Source: Microtetraspora sp. NBRC 16547
GTDB lineage: Bacteria > Actinomycetota > Actinomycetes > Streptosporangiales > Streptosporangiaceae
Direction of reading: 5' to 3'
Length of the DNA stretch: 64,000 nt
Assembly (NCBI RefSeq): GCF_030268965.1
Contig: NZ_BSSE01000007.1
Span: 1 to 64,000 of the forward strand
Shown here: positions 52,462-61,900 of the stretch, in pieces
Position numbering within the stretch: the stretch's first letter is position 1
How the letters are laid out: every line of letters begins with the position of its first letter
Position numbers and translations under genes: made by a program
The notes under the pieces: model-generated
The model's database searches: none
Seen by the model: the letters and a program-made list of their open reading frames with translations, nothing else
What the model was told of the DNA's origin: nothing

Positions 52462-52581
52462 TCACAGGGAGCAGACCGTCGCGCGTTCCTCGGTGTGCCG
52501 GACGGTCCGCTCGACGACCTCGATCACGTCCGAGGCGGGAAGCCGGACGGCCGCGCCGTCGAGCAGCCGGTAGGCCCACAT
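52462..52581 (-). CDS. 39-residue small ORF
   Basis: From ATG 52581 the frame reads MWAYRLLDGAAVRLPASDVI, EVVERTVRHTEERATVCSL, then TGA. Almost every codon ends in G or C, and GGAG lies directly before the ATG (too close to be ideal). The frame is open further upstream with a Pro/Gly-rich peptide, so it may be the tail of an older, larger gene. The last codons overlap a 13-bp direct repeat (TCACAGGGAGCAG, twice). Family unknown. Confidence 0.35.
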   Translation of the reverse strand: MWAYRLLDGAAVRLPASDVIEVVERTVRHTEERATVCSL

Positions 52582-52734
52582 CTCCGGGCGACCCCCGCCG
52601 GGGCCGGAATCGGCGGGCCGGGAGTGGGGCGGGGCGAAACGGTGGCGGGCAAGTGGCGGGCAAAGGGAGAGACAGCCGGAAGTTTGTCCCGAGAATCAGG
52701 CCGCCAGCTATTACTTGTCGCATAATTCCTCGTT

Positions 52735-53691
52735 ATGGATCTCGATATCCGGCATCTCCGTATGATCTGTGCGATAGCGGAGTCGGGCAGCCTGACCAGG
52801 GCGGCGGCCCAGGTGGGGCTCTCCCAGCCGGCCATGACGAACCTGCTGCGCCGGGTCGAGGATCTCGTAGGGGGCCAGCTGTTCGTCCGCAGCCGCTCCG
52901 GCGTGGAGCCGACGCCGCTGGGCAACCAGGTCATCGCCCGCGCCCGGATCGTCCTGTCGGAGGTCGACGCGCTGTTCGGTGACCTGCGCGGGCCCTCCGG
53001 CACAGGCGGCTCGCTCCGGCTGGGCTCGGTGCACGTGGCCTGCGTGGGGAGCATCGTCAACCGAGTCGGCGACGTGCTTCCTGGACACGAGATCTCACTG
53101 CGCATCGAGCCCTCCGCGGTGTTGCTCGCCGAGGCGCTCACGCACGGCCGGCTCGACGCGGCGCTGCTCGGCGTCATCGAGGGGTTCGACGTCACGCTGG
53201 CGGCACCGGTCGTCAGCCGCACGCTGGTTCCCCGATATCCGATATTCGTCGCGCTGTCGGCGGAGCACCCGCTGGCGCGTGACGACGAGATCCGGCTTGC
53301 TGACCTCAAGGACGAGTCCTGGATCAGCCCGCCCGGCGCCGACGACGGTTCCCTCGCCGCGCTGCGGGCCGCGTGCCGGGCGGCCGGCTTCGAGCCCGAC
53401 GTGCGCTTCGAGGCCCCGAGTGGCGCCGCCCGGCCCCTGATCGCGGACGGGTACGGCGTGCGCCTGGTCGATCCCTCCTGGCCCGCGCCGGAGGGGACCG
53501 CCGTACGGCCCCTCGCCGGAGAGCCGCAGGTCGGCCGGCTGCTCGTCGCGTGGCGCAGGGACCGCCTGGGCGACGCGACCGCCGGGGCCCTCTATCGCGG
53601 CCTGGCCGCCGCCTTCACCGACCATGTGGACGACAATCCCGACTTCGGACGCTGGTGGCGCGCGCACCCCGAGGTGCATCCGCTGCTGTGA
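52735..53691 (+). CDS. LysR-family transcriptional regulator
   Basis: This 318-residue regulator has an N-terminal winged HTH (GSLTRAAAQVGLSQPAMTNL, then LLRRVEDLVGGQLFVRSRSG) and a C-terminal periplasmic-binding-like effector domain. It begins MDLDIRHLRMICAIAESGSL, the usual start; there is no clear SD before ATG 52735. Convergent with the DHA2 exporter gene, so control of that gene is possible but the promoter is distant. Confidence 0.92.
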   Translation: MDLDIRHLRMICAIAESGSLTRAAAQVGLSQPAMTNLLRRVEDLVGGQLFVRSRSGVEPTPLGNQVIARARIVLSEVDALFGDLRGPSGTGGSLRLGSVHVACVGSIVNRVGDVLPGHEISLRIEPSAVLLAEALTHGRLDAALLGVIEGFDVTLAAPVVSRTLVPRYPIFVALSAEHPLARDDEIRLADLKDESWISPPGADDGSLAALRAACRAAGFEPDVRFEAPSGAARPLIADGYGVRLVDPSWPAPEGTAVRPLAGEPQVGRLLVAWRRDRLGDATAGALYRGLAAAFTDHVDDNPDFGRWWRAHPEVHPLL

Positions 53692-53731
53692 CACCGGCCC
53701 CGGCACCTCCAAATGATCGTCGGCCGGGCCG

Positions 53732-55408
53732 TCAAGCGTCCCGGCGTGCGCCCCGTCCCCGCCCGGTAGCCGGAGCGGGCTCGCGCGGCGCACCGTACGC
53801 AGTGCTGTCGTGACCCGTGCTGTTGTGAACCGTGCTGTCGTGAACCGTGCCGTCTTGGACGACGCCCTCCTGCTCGCCGTCGTTGTGCCCGGGCCGCCGC
53901 GGCAGGCGCGTCATGAGGGCGGCGAGGAAGGCGAAGAGCACGGCGCCGATCAGGCCGACGGTGACGAGCCCGCCGGTGAACGCGTCGTGCGCGGCGCGCA
54001 GGAGCCGGGCCGCGTCGTCCGGGGGCAGTGCCGCGGCCGCGCCGTTCGCGCCTGCCACGGTCTCGCGGGCGAGCCGTGCCGCCTCGGCCGGGACCCGCGC
54101 GGGGACGGCTCCGGCCATGCGGTCGCGGTAGAGCGCGGCGCCGACGGTGCCGAGGACGGCCACGCCGAGCGTCCCCCCGAGGTAGTTGCTCGTCTCCGAC
54201 ATCGCCGCCGCCGAACCGCCCCGCTCGGGCGGCACCGACCCGACCACGATGTCGGTGCCGAGCGCGAACAGCGGACCGGTGCCCAGCGCGAGTACGGCGA
54301 TGCCCACCACGATCAGGACGGGACCCTGCCCGTCGCCGGCGGTCCGGGTGACCACGGCGAGCAGCCCGGCTCCGGCCGCGGACAGCGCCAGCCCGCCCGC
54401 GATGGCCGTGGCCGGGGAGACCGAACGGACGACGACCGGCGTGAGCGTCGTGCCCAGCGCCACGGCCAGCCCCATGGGCGCGAACCACAGCGCCGCCTCC
54501 GCCGGGGCGAACCCCTGGACGCTCTGGAGGTACTGGGTCACCAGCAGGCCGATCCCGGCCATGGCCACTCCGGCGAGCGCCAGCGCGGCCAGGACCAGAC
54601 GGAACGAACGCCGGGCGAACAGCCGCAGGTCCAGGATCGGATCGTCCAGCCGCATCTGGCGGCGCCCGAAGGCCACCGCGAAGGCCGCTCCCATGATGAT
54701 CGCGGTCAGCGGCACGACAGACGGACCGGCGCCGGTGGCCGCGAGCCGCTTGATGCCGTACACGATCGGCAGGATCGCGAGCAGCGAGAGGACGACACCC
54801 GCCAGATCGAGCCGACCGGCGGCCGGGTTGCGGAACTCGGGCAGCAGGAAGGGCCCGGCCAGCAGCAGCAGGACCATGACCGGTACGGCGAGCAGGAACA
54901 CCGATCCCCACCAGAAGTGCTCCAACAGGACCCCGCCGACGACGGGTCCAAGAGCCGCCCCGGCGAACTGGCAGGTCGCCCACACCGCGATGGCCGTACC
55001 GCGCTGCCGGGCGTCCCGGAACATGGAGCCGATCAGCGCCAACGTCGAGGGCATCAGGGTCGCCCCGGCCACGCCCAGGAGGGCTCGGGCGCCGATCAGC
55101 ATCGCCGGGCTGACGGAGAACGCGGCCAGGAGCGAGGTGAGGCAGAAGGCCGCCCCGCCGATCATCAGCAGCCTGCGCCGCCCGATCCGGTCTCCGAGGG
55201 TGCCCATCGTGACCACGAGACCGGCGACCATGAACCCGTATATGTCAGTGATCCACAACTGTTCCGTGCCGCTGGTCCTGAGATCCGCACTCAGATGCGG
55301 CAGGGCCAGGAACAGCGAGTTGATGTCCAACGCCACCAATAACGTGGGCAGCGTCAGCACCGCCAGTCCGGCCCATTCGCGGCGGCCCGCCTTCGGAACG
55401 TGGGACAT
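53732..55408 (-). CDS. DHA2-family MFS drug exporter (EmrB/QacA type)
   Basis: This 558-residue transporter has 14 predicted helices. Signatures are the early D-x-x-x-x-x-x-A-L-P motif (LLVALDINSLFLALPHLSAD), motif A GTLGDRIGRRRLLMIGGAAF and motif C in GRALLGVAGATLMPS-type sequence. The cytoplasmic C-terminus ends in degenerate five-residue repeats (TVHDSTVHNSTGHDST) from a 15-bp tandem repeat. AAGGA precedes ATG 55408. It expels cationic or lipophilic drugs by proton antiport. Confidence 0.92.
   Translation of the reverse strand: MSHVPKAGRREWAGLAVLTLPTLLVALDINSLFLALPHLSADLRTSGTEQLWITDIYGFMVAGLVVTMGTLGDRIGRRRLLMIGGAAFCLTSLLAAFSVSPAMLIGARALLGVAGATLMPSTLALIGSMFRDARQRGTAIAVWATCQFAGAALGPVVGGVLLEHFWWGSVFLLAVPVMVLLLLAGPFLLPEFRNPAAGRLDLAGVVLSLLAILPIVYGIKRLAATGAGPSVVPLTAIIMGAAFAVAFGRRQMRLDDPILDLRLFARRSFRLVLAALALAGVAMAGIGLLVTQYLQSVQGFAPAEAALWFAPMGLAVALGTTLTPVVVRSVSPATAIAGGLALSAAGAGLLAVVTRTAGDGQGPVLIVVGIAVLALGTGPLFALGTDIVVGSVPPERGGSAAAMSETSNYLGGTLGVAVLGTVGAALYRDRMAGAVPARVPAEAARLARETVAGANGAAAALPPDDAARLLRAAHDAFTGGLVTVGLIGAVLFAFLAALMTRLPRRPGHNDGEQEGVVQDGTVHDSTVHNSTGHDSTAYGAPREPAPATGRGRGARRDA
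53802..53861. repeat. Four 15-bp tandem repeats at the exporter gene end
   Basis: Units of GTGCTGTCGTGAACC type, four copies with changes, encode a His/Ser/Thr repeat in the C-terminal tail of the DHA2 exporter. Confidence 0.8.
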
Positions 55409-55642
55409 GAGATGTCCTTCCTCGCTGACTCGAATGGTCCGGGGGATTACGCGGTCCCCCGTATGGAGTCGGAGCGGGACGCCGGATCTTGCACGCGGTC
55501 GCGGGAAGCGTGGCGTGTGACGTGCGGGTTCACAGGACGTGCGAGAGGTGCTGTTCCGGGAGATGTACCGAGGACGTTCGGAGAGATGCCGCCATGGATG
55601 CGGCGAGGAACACGAGGATGGGCCGGGAGATTTCGCGGGGGA

Positions 55643-55669
55643 TGTCAAAACCGCGCCGCCCGCCACGAC
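55643..55669 (+). promoter_or_regulatory. Candidate ECF42-dependent promoter
   Basis: TGTCAA (55643-55648), a 17-bp spacer, then CGAC (55666-55669) resemble the TGTCGA/CGAC elements reported for ECF42 promoters. It would place the start about 90 bases before the YCII gene, consistent with autoregulation. Confidence 0.4.
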
Positions 55670-55698
55670 TCATTCACGAGGGCGCCCATCCGGGGCGC

Positions 55699-55738
55699 CA
55701 CGACATGCCACGACAGGTCACGACAGGTCACGACAGGT
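55699..55738. repeat. Four 10-bp direct repeats upstream of the ECF42 operon
   Basis: CACGACATGC then CACGACAGGT three times, in the leader 28 bases before the YCII gene start. May be a regulatory array or slippage product. Confidence 0.75.
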
Positions 55739-55765
55739 CGTACGAGCGACAACGAGGAGAACAAC

Positions 55766-56134
55766 GTGCAGTTCCTGCTTCTTATGCACATGAACCCCCA
55801 GATCTGGGACGCGCTGACTGAGGAAGAGCGCCAGGAAGTGATGAACGGCCACGGCGGGTTCATCAAGACGATCCAGGAGTCCGGCGAGATGATCGGCACC
55901 CAGGCGCTGGCCGACCCGTCCACCAGCGCGGTCGTCCGCGTCCGTGATGGGAACCCCGCCGTGACCGACGGACCGTACCTGGAGGCCAAGGAGTATCTCG
56001 CCGGCTTCTATCTGGTCGACTGCGAGAGCAAGGAACGCGCGGTCGAGCTGGCGGCCATGATCCCGGACGCCGCGGTTCCCGGGCTGGGCATCGAGGTACG
56101 GCCGGTCATGTTCTCGGCCGGGATGGATATGTGA
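55766..56134 (+). CDS. YCII-related/DGPF-domain protein
   Basis: A 122-residue dimeric alpha-beta protein of the DGPF (YCII-like) type, with VTDGPYLEAKEYLAGFYLVD as the family signature near residues 65-84. GTG 55766 follows AGGAGA. It is coupled to the sigma factor gene (GTGA overlap); DGPF proteins are the constant partners of ECF42 sigma factors and are also under their control. The biochemical role is unknown. Confidence 0.88.
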   Translation: MQFLLLMHMNPQIWDALTEEERQEVMNGHGGFIKTIQESGEMIGTQALADPSTSAVVRVRDGNPAVTDGPYLEAKEYLAGFYLVDCESKERAVELAAMIPDAAVPGLGIEVRPVMFSAGMDM

Positions 56135-57378
56135 CGACGAGCGTGGAGATCGAGGACCTGCTGCGCGAGCTGGCGCCGCGGGTCCTCGGCCTGCTCGTCC
56201 GCCGGTACGGCCAGTTCGAGACCTGCGAGGACGCCGTCCAGGAGGCGCTGCTCGCCGCGTCGCTCCAGTGGCCGGAGGAGGGCGGGCCCCGCAACCCGCA
56301 GGCCTGGCTGACCACGGTCGCCACCCGGCGGGTGATCGACCAGATGCGCGGGGAGCAGGCGCGCCGGGACAGGGAGGCCGCCGTGGCCGCCCGAACCCCC
56401 TCCGACGACCACCTCGTGCCGGGGCCCGAGGAGGAACTCCCGCATGGTGGGGACGACACGCTGACCCTGCTGTTCCTGTGCTGTCACCCCGCGCTCACCC
56501 CGGCCTCCCAGGTCGCGCTGACCCTGCGGGCCGTCGGCGGCCTGACCACCGCGCAGATCGCCCGCGCCTTCCTCGTTCCCGAGGCGACCATGGCGCCGCG
56601 CATCAGCCGGGCCAAGAAGCAGATCAGGACCGCGGGCGCCTCGTTCGCGATGCCGCCGGAGGGCGAGCGGGCCGAGCGGCTGCGCGTGGTGCTGCACGTG
56701 CTTTACCTGATCTTCAACGAGGGTTACGCCGCCAGTTCCGGCCCCGACCTGCACCGCCATGAACTGACCGGCGAGGCGATCCGGCTGGCCCGAACGGTGC
56801 GCCGGCTGCTCCCCGACGACGGAGAGGTCGCCGGGCTGCTCGCGCTCATGCTGCTCACCGACGCGCGGCGCCCGGCCCGCACCACGGCCGACGGCACCCT
56901 GATTCCACTGGCGGAGCAGGACCGCGCGCTGTGGGTCGCCGCGTCCATCGAGGAGGGCGCCGCGCTGGTCGCCGGTGCCATGGCCCGGTCCCCGCTCGGG
57001 CCGTACCAGTTGCAGGCCGCCATCGCGGCCGTCCACGTCCAGGCCGCCAAGCCGGAGGACACCGACTGGAGGCAGATCGCCGTCCTTTACAAGATCCTCG
57101 AACGCGTGGCGCCCAACCCGATGGTCACGCTCAACCGCTCGGTCGCCGTCGCGATGACCGCCGGGCCGGAGGCGGGGCTCGACCTGCTGCGGACCCTGGA
57201 AGGTGACGACCGCATGGCGGGTCACCACCGCCTGCACGCGGTGCGCGCCCATCTGCTGGAGATGGCCGGGAACCACGCGGCCGCGCGCGAGTGCTACCTG
57301 CTGGCCGCACGCCGTACGGCCAGCCTGCCCGAGCAGCGCTACCTCCACGCCCGCGCCGCTCGGCTGCCGGTCGCCTGA
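56131..57378 (+). CDS. ECF42-group RNA polymerase sigma factor
   Basis: This 415-residue sigma factor has region 2 (LVRRYGQFETCEDAVQEALL, then PQAWLTTVATRRVIDQMRGE), region 4 (GGLTTAQIARAFLVPEATMA) and a C-terminal extension of about 220 residues with TPR-like helices. The extension contains the group motif IFNEGYAASSG and is needed for activity in studied members; no anti-sigma factor gene is present, as usual. GTG 56131 overlaps the YCII stop. Confidence 0.9.
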   Translation: MTTSVEIEDLLRELAPRVLGLLVRRYGQFETCEDAVQEALLAASLQWPEEGGPRNPQAWLTTVATRRVIDQMRGEQARRDREAAVAARTPSDDHLVPGPEEELPHGGDDTLTLLFLCCHPALTPASQVALTLRAVGGLTTAQIARAFLVPEATMAPRISRAKKQIRTAGASFAMPPEGERAERLRVVLHVLYLIFNEGYAASSGPDLHRHELTGEAIRLARTVRRLLPDDGEVAGLLALMLLTDARRPARTTADGTLIPLAEQDRALWVAASIEEGAALVAGAMARSPLGPYQLQAAIAAVHVQAAKPEDTDWRQIAVLYKILERVAPNPMVTLNRSVAVAMTAGPEAGLDLLRTLEGDDRMAGHHRLHAVRAHLLEMAGNHAAARECYLLAARRTASLPEQRYLHARAARLPVA

Positions 57379-57416
57379 GAGAGCCGCGCGACCGGCGGCG
57401 GCGCCTGGGCTGGGCG

Positions 57417-57902
57417 TCAGCCGGGGTCGGCCGCGTTGTGGCGGTCACGGTGGTGCGGGGCGGGCGGGGGCGGAGCGGTGACGGGCCGCCAGGGCACCGG
57501 GCTGGACAGGACCATCGTGCTGGACGGCCATCCGTACTGCGCGAGCCGGTCGATCAGCGTCTCGAACGCGCCCATCGAGGGCACCGCGACCAGCAGCAGG
57601 CAGCAGGTGTCCCCGGTGACCCGGTACACCTGGAGGATCTCCGGCCAGGCGAGGGCCTCCTCGTCGCGGAGCACGCAGCGCGCGCCGTAGCAGGACATGC
57701 GGATCAGCGCGCGCACGGTCCGCCCGGCCAGCGCCAGGTCCACGTGGGCGTGGTAGCCCGCGATCACCCCCGTCTCCTCCAGCCGCCGGACCCGCTCCGC
57801 CACGGCCGGGGCCGACATGTGCACCCGGCGTGACAGCTCGCTGTACGAGAGGCGCGCGTCGGCCTGCAACTCGGCCAGGATCGCCCAGTCCATCGTGTCC
57901 AT
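57417..57902 (-). CDS. Lrp/AsnC-family transcriptional regulator
   Basis: This 161-residue regulator has an N-terminal HTH (LSYSELSRRVHMSAPAVAER, then VRRLEETGVIAGYHAHVD) and a RAM/ligand domain (VYRVTGDTCCLLLVAVPSMG). The C-terminus is Pro/His-rich. ATG 57902 follows GGGGG. Divergent from the tryptophan 2,3-dioxygenase gene, so it is the likely amino-acid-responsive regulator of tryptophan breakdown. Confidence 0.9.
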   Translation of the reverse strand: MDTMDWAILAELQADARLSYSELSRRVHMSAPAVAERVRRLEETGVIAGYHAHVDLALAGRTVRALIRMSCYGARCVLRDEEALAWPEILQVYRVTGDTCCLLLVAVPSMGAFETLIDRLAQYGWPSSTMVLSSPVPWRPVTAPPPPAPHHRDRHNAADPG

Positions 57903-58090
57903 GACCACGCCCCCTGAGATGAGCCGTAGAGACGAGCTGTGGAGCCCGCCGAGATGAAAGGTGACCGGCATGAAAGGTGATCGGCCGATCTGGCTTCCGA
58001 TCGGAAGGTGAAACCGCCCCATCGCCTTACTCATGCTATTTCACGCTTTGTCATGATCGCAGATCATTGAAGGAGGAACGAGGAGGGGAC

Positions 58091-58903
58091 ATGAGATCAC
58101 CTACGGTGGACTTCGCACACCGCACGCCCTATGACGAGTACGTCGGCACCGACGTCCTGCACGCCCTGCTGAGGCCGCGGACCGATGTCCCCGAAGAGCC
58201 CGCCTTCCTGGTGACCACGCAGGTGATGGAGCTGTACTTCGGGCTGATGCGGACCGAGCTGCGCCTCGCCGTAAGGCGGCTGGACGAGGACGACGTCGTC
58301 GCCGCGACCGCCGTTCTCCGCCGGGTCACGCGCTACCTCGACGTGCTGAACGCGGCCTGGTCGGCGCTGGGCGCGCTCACCCCGATCCAGTTCAACGCGT
58401 TCCGGGAGAGCTTCGGCGAGGCGTCCGGGTTCCAGTCCGCGATGTACCGCCATGTGGAGTTCCTGCTCGGCAACAAGTCGGAGCCGCTCACCCGGCCGCA
58501 CCGGGGCAGCCCGGAGACCCACCGGGAGCTGCTGGAGGCCCTGCGCACGCCGAGCCTTTACGACGCCGTGCTGGCCCTGCTGTCCCGGCGGGGCCACCCG
58601 ATCCCCGCCGGGACGCTCGCCCGCGACCCGGCCGAGCCGTACGCGCCCAGCCCCGCGGTGGAGGCCGCCTGGGTGCGCGTCTACACCGAGCACGGGCCGG
58701 GAGACGACCTGTGGGAGCTGGCCGAGACGCTCACCGACGTGGCCGAGCGGTTCGCCGAATGGCGATACCGGCACCTGATGTCGGTGCGGCGGACGATGGG
58801 CGCCAAGATCGGCTCCGGCGGTTCCAGCGGTGCGAGCTGGCTCGAACGCTCGATGACCAGGGACGTCTTCCCCGAGCTGTGGTCCGCCCGCACCGCCATG
58901 TGA
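58091..58903 (+). CDS. kynA: Tryptophan 2,3-dioxygenase
   Basis: This 270-residue heme enzyme oxidises L-tryptophan to N-formylkynurenine. Family motifs are YDEYVGTDVLHALL at the start, MELYFGLMRTELRLAV, the Phe/Arg site in FNAFRESFGEASGFQSAMYR and the heme-ligand His in EWRYRHLMSVRRTMGAKIGS, with the GSGGSSGASWL loop. AGGAGGGG precedes ATG 58091. No kynureninase or formamidase gene is present. It ends 12 bases from the convergent NRPS gene; in daptomycin-type clusters a tryptophan dioxygenase supplies kynurenine, but here the link to the NRPS is only proximity. Confidence 0.92.
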   Translation: MRSPTVDFAHRTPYDEYVGTDVLHALLRPRTDVPEEPAFLVTTQVMELYFGLMRTELRLAVRRLDEDDVVAATAVLRRVTRYLDVLNAAWSALGALTPIQFNAFRESFGEASGFQSAMYRHVEFLLGNKSEPLTRPHRGSPETHRELLEALRTPSLYDAVLALLSRRGHPIPAGTLARDPAEPYAPSPAVEAAWVRVYTEHGPGDDLWELAETLTDVAERFAEWRYRHLMSVRRTMGAKIGSGGSSGASWLERSMTRDVFPELWSARTAM

Positions 58904-58915
58904 CCCGCCCCCGGA

Positions 58916-61900
58916 TCAGCGGACCAGGGCGTGCCGGTCGGCCTCCACCTGGAGATCGTCCAGGTCGGTGCTGATCACCGCGGTGGGCAGGGCGTCCGGT
59001 AGCTCGTCCTCGATGTGGCGCAGCCGTCTGATCCGCAACCCGGCGACACCCCACAGCGTGAGGAGCACGCCCGAGACGCCCAGCATGACCCCGATCGCCG
59101 GACCCGTCGCGGCCCCGGTCAGCGACTCCGACCAGGTCGTGAGCGGCGCCGCGGTGAGGTAGCCGACCGGGGTCATCGTGGTGGCCAGCATCTGGTTCGT
59201 GGCGAGCACGCGGCCCTGCAGCTCGATCCTGACCTTGAGCTGGATGATCGACAACCAGTGCGCGTTGATCACACTGGTCGCGCCCCAGCGCAGCGCCAGC
59301 CCGACGGCGATCATCGGGATCACCGCCAGCGCGCCGGTCAGCCCGACCAGCACCGTTGCCAGCCCCGCGACGGCCACGAACCCGACCATCCCGTCGGCCA
59401 GCCGCCGCGTGCCGCCCCAGACCATCATCACGACGCTGCCGAGCACCGCGCCGAGCCCGCCCACGGCCGTCACCACGCCCAGGTCGGTGGCGTCCCCGAG
59501 CGACAGCACCATCGGCGACACCACGGCCAGCGTCAGCGCGGTGAAGTAGTTGACGACCATGAAATAGCCGGCCATCACCATCAGCGGCGGCCGCCGGACG
59601 AAGAACCGCCAGCCACCGGCCACCGCCGCGCGGAACGACTCCTCCCTGCGCCGGAACATCCGGTTCGGGATCCGTACGGCGAGCAGGGAGAGGAACGCGA
59701 TCACGAACGTCACCACGTCGGCGCCCACCACGACGGGCAGCCCGGCGAGCGCGACGAGCGCGCCTCCCGCCAGCGGGGCGACCAGGTTGCCCAGGCCGAG
59801 CCCCGCCTGCGCCAGCGCGTTGGCCTGCGGCAGGTACGGCTTCGGCACCAGCTGGGCGATCGCCGCCAGGTACGCGGGCCGGTGGAACGCCGTGACAACC
59901 GACGTGAGGGTCACGACCGCGCAGACCACGACGAAGTCCAGCCGGTCCAACCACAGCAGCAGCGCCACGGCCGCCATGCCGAGCCCGTTGAGCGCGTCGC
60001 AGACCAGCATGATCCGCCGCCGGTCGTACCGGTCGGCGAACGCGCCGCCCACCGGTCCCGCCAGCACGGTGGGCAGCAGCGCCAGCATCGTCACCAGCGC
60101 GAAGTCGAAGACCGCGCCGCTGCGCTGGAACGTCCACACGCCGAGGCCGAACGAGCTGAGCGAGCTGCCGACCATCGACACGAGCTGGCCGACCGCCACG
60201 GTGGGGAAACCGCGCAGGTCACGCGGACTGGGCGCCGCCGACGCGCCGTTCACCGATGCCCCGTTCGCCGGTGCGCTGTTCGCCGACGCGTCCGTCCCGG
60301 GCCGATCCGCGTCGTCTTGCCCGGGCCGGTTCCCGTCCGGCTGTCCGCCGGGTGGCCCGTCCGATCGCTCGTACGGCTCCGCCCAGCGGTGCAGCGCCGC
60401 GGCCAGATGGTCGCCGAGCTGGTCCGCCTGGTGACGAAGGAAGTAGTGTCCGGCGTTCGGGATCACGGCGAGCTCGACCTGGTCCGCGAAGGCCGTCCAC
60501 TCCCGGTAGCGCTCCTCGTACAGCTCCGTGGCCCGGTCGGCGCCGCCGATGACGACCAGCACCGGCGCCCGCAACCTGCTGTGCGCCGGGTCGGCGAGCC
60601 GGCGGGTGAACCACGCCTGCGCCTGCCGGGCGTCGTGCCTGAGCGCGTTGACGGCGGTGTCGACCGCGGTGCCCTCCAGATCCTCGGGCAGGCCGCCCAT
60701 CGCGCGCAGGACGTCACGGTAGGCGCGGTCCGACAACCAGCGGTCGGCCGGCAGATGCCGGTTGAACCACGCGGACAGCCGTCCGGGGAGCCGCGCGGTC
60801 GGGAAGCTCCCGCCGAGGAACACACTGGTGACCGGGACGCCGACCTCCTCCAGCCGCAGGGCCAGTGCGGTGGCGAGCGCGGTGCCGACGCAGTGGCCGT
60901 AGACCGAGATGGGGCCGTTCTCTCGCGCGGCCAGCTCCGTCACGCACCGCTCGACCACCTCCTCCAGCGGTTGCGGCGCCTCGTCGGGGCGGGCGGGGTC
61001 GTGGCCGGGCAGCTCGATCGCCAGCAGCTCCACCCCGTCCGGCAGCGCCTCGGCGAGCGGCCGGTAGACGGCCGCCGAGCCTCCGCCGTACGGCACGCAG
61101 ACCACGGTGGCGGTCGCCTTCGCGCCCGCCTTCGGGCCACCGAGCCGGTGCAGCAGCCCGCCCTGACCGCCGGAACGGCCGTCGAGGTGGGCGGCGAGCT
61201 CGCGCACGGTCGGGTTGGTGAACAGGTCGATGACCCGCAGTCCCTCGTCGATCTCGTGTACGGCCTTGACCGCGGTGAAGGAATCTCCGCCGAGCGCGAA
61301 GAAGTCGTCGGTCGCGCCGACGGACGCCACCCCGAGCAGCCGTGCCCAGATCTCCGCGACCCGCCGTTCGGTGTCCGTCGCGGGCGCCACCTGCTCGCCC
61401 GCGCTCACCGCGCCCAACTCGGCCACCAGCCGCGTACGGTCCACCTTGCCGTTGGCGTTCAGCGGGAACGCGTCGAGTAATGCGATCACTGACGGCACCA
61501 TGTAGTCGGGAAGCGCGTCCCGCAGCGCCGCGCGGACCCCTTCCACGGTCAGCGCCACCGCGGACGCGGACGGGACCAGCCAGGCGACCAGGCGCCGTCC
61601 CGTCCCCTCGCCCACCGGGAGGACCACGGCCTCCGCGACGCCCGGCAGTGCCCGGCACACGGCGGCCACCTCACCCGGTTCGACCCGGTATCCCCGGATC
61701 TTCACCTGGTCGTCGATCCGGCCGAGGAACTCCAGGTACCCCTCGGAGGTCACCCGGGCCCGGTCGCCCGACCGGTACCAACGCCCGTCGTCCCGGGTCA
61801 CGTAGCGCGGATCCTCGGGATGCCCCAGATAGCCCCGCGCCACCTGCGGGCCGCCGATCCACAGCTCGCCCGCCACGCCGTACGGCAGGGCGCGCCCGGC

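Larger units (their letters stand above)
55409..55765. other. Promoter region of the ECF42 operon
   Basis: There is no gene in these 357 bases. It holds a candidate ECF42 promoter (55643-55669) and 10-bp direct repeats (55699-55738). Confidence 0.5.

Noticed and set aside
53810-55342. 510-codon open frame on the plus strand
   Set aside because: Exact antisense shadow of the DHA2 exporter, rich in Gly/Arg/Glu/Gln without family motifs.
59015-61480. 821-codon open frame on the plus strand
   Set aside because: Antisense to the TE and MFS parts of the NRPS gene; His/Arg/Gln-rich with no recognisable domain.
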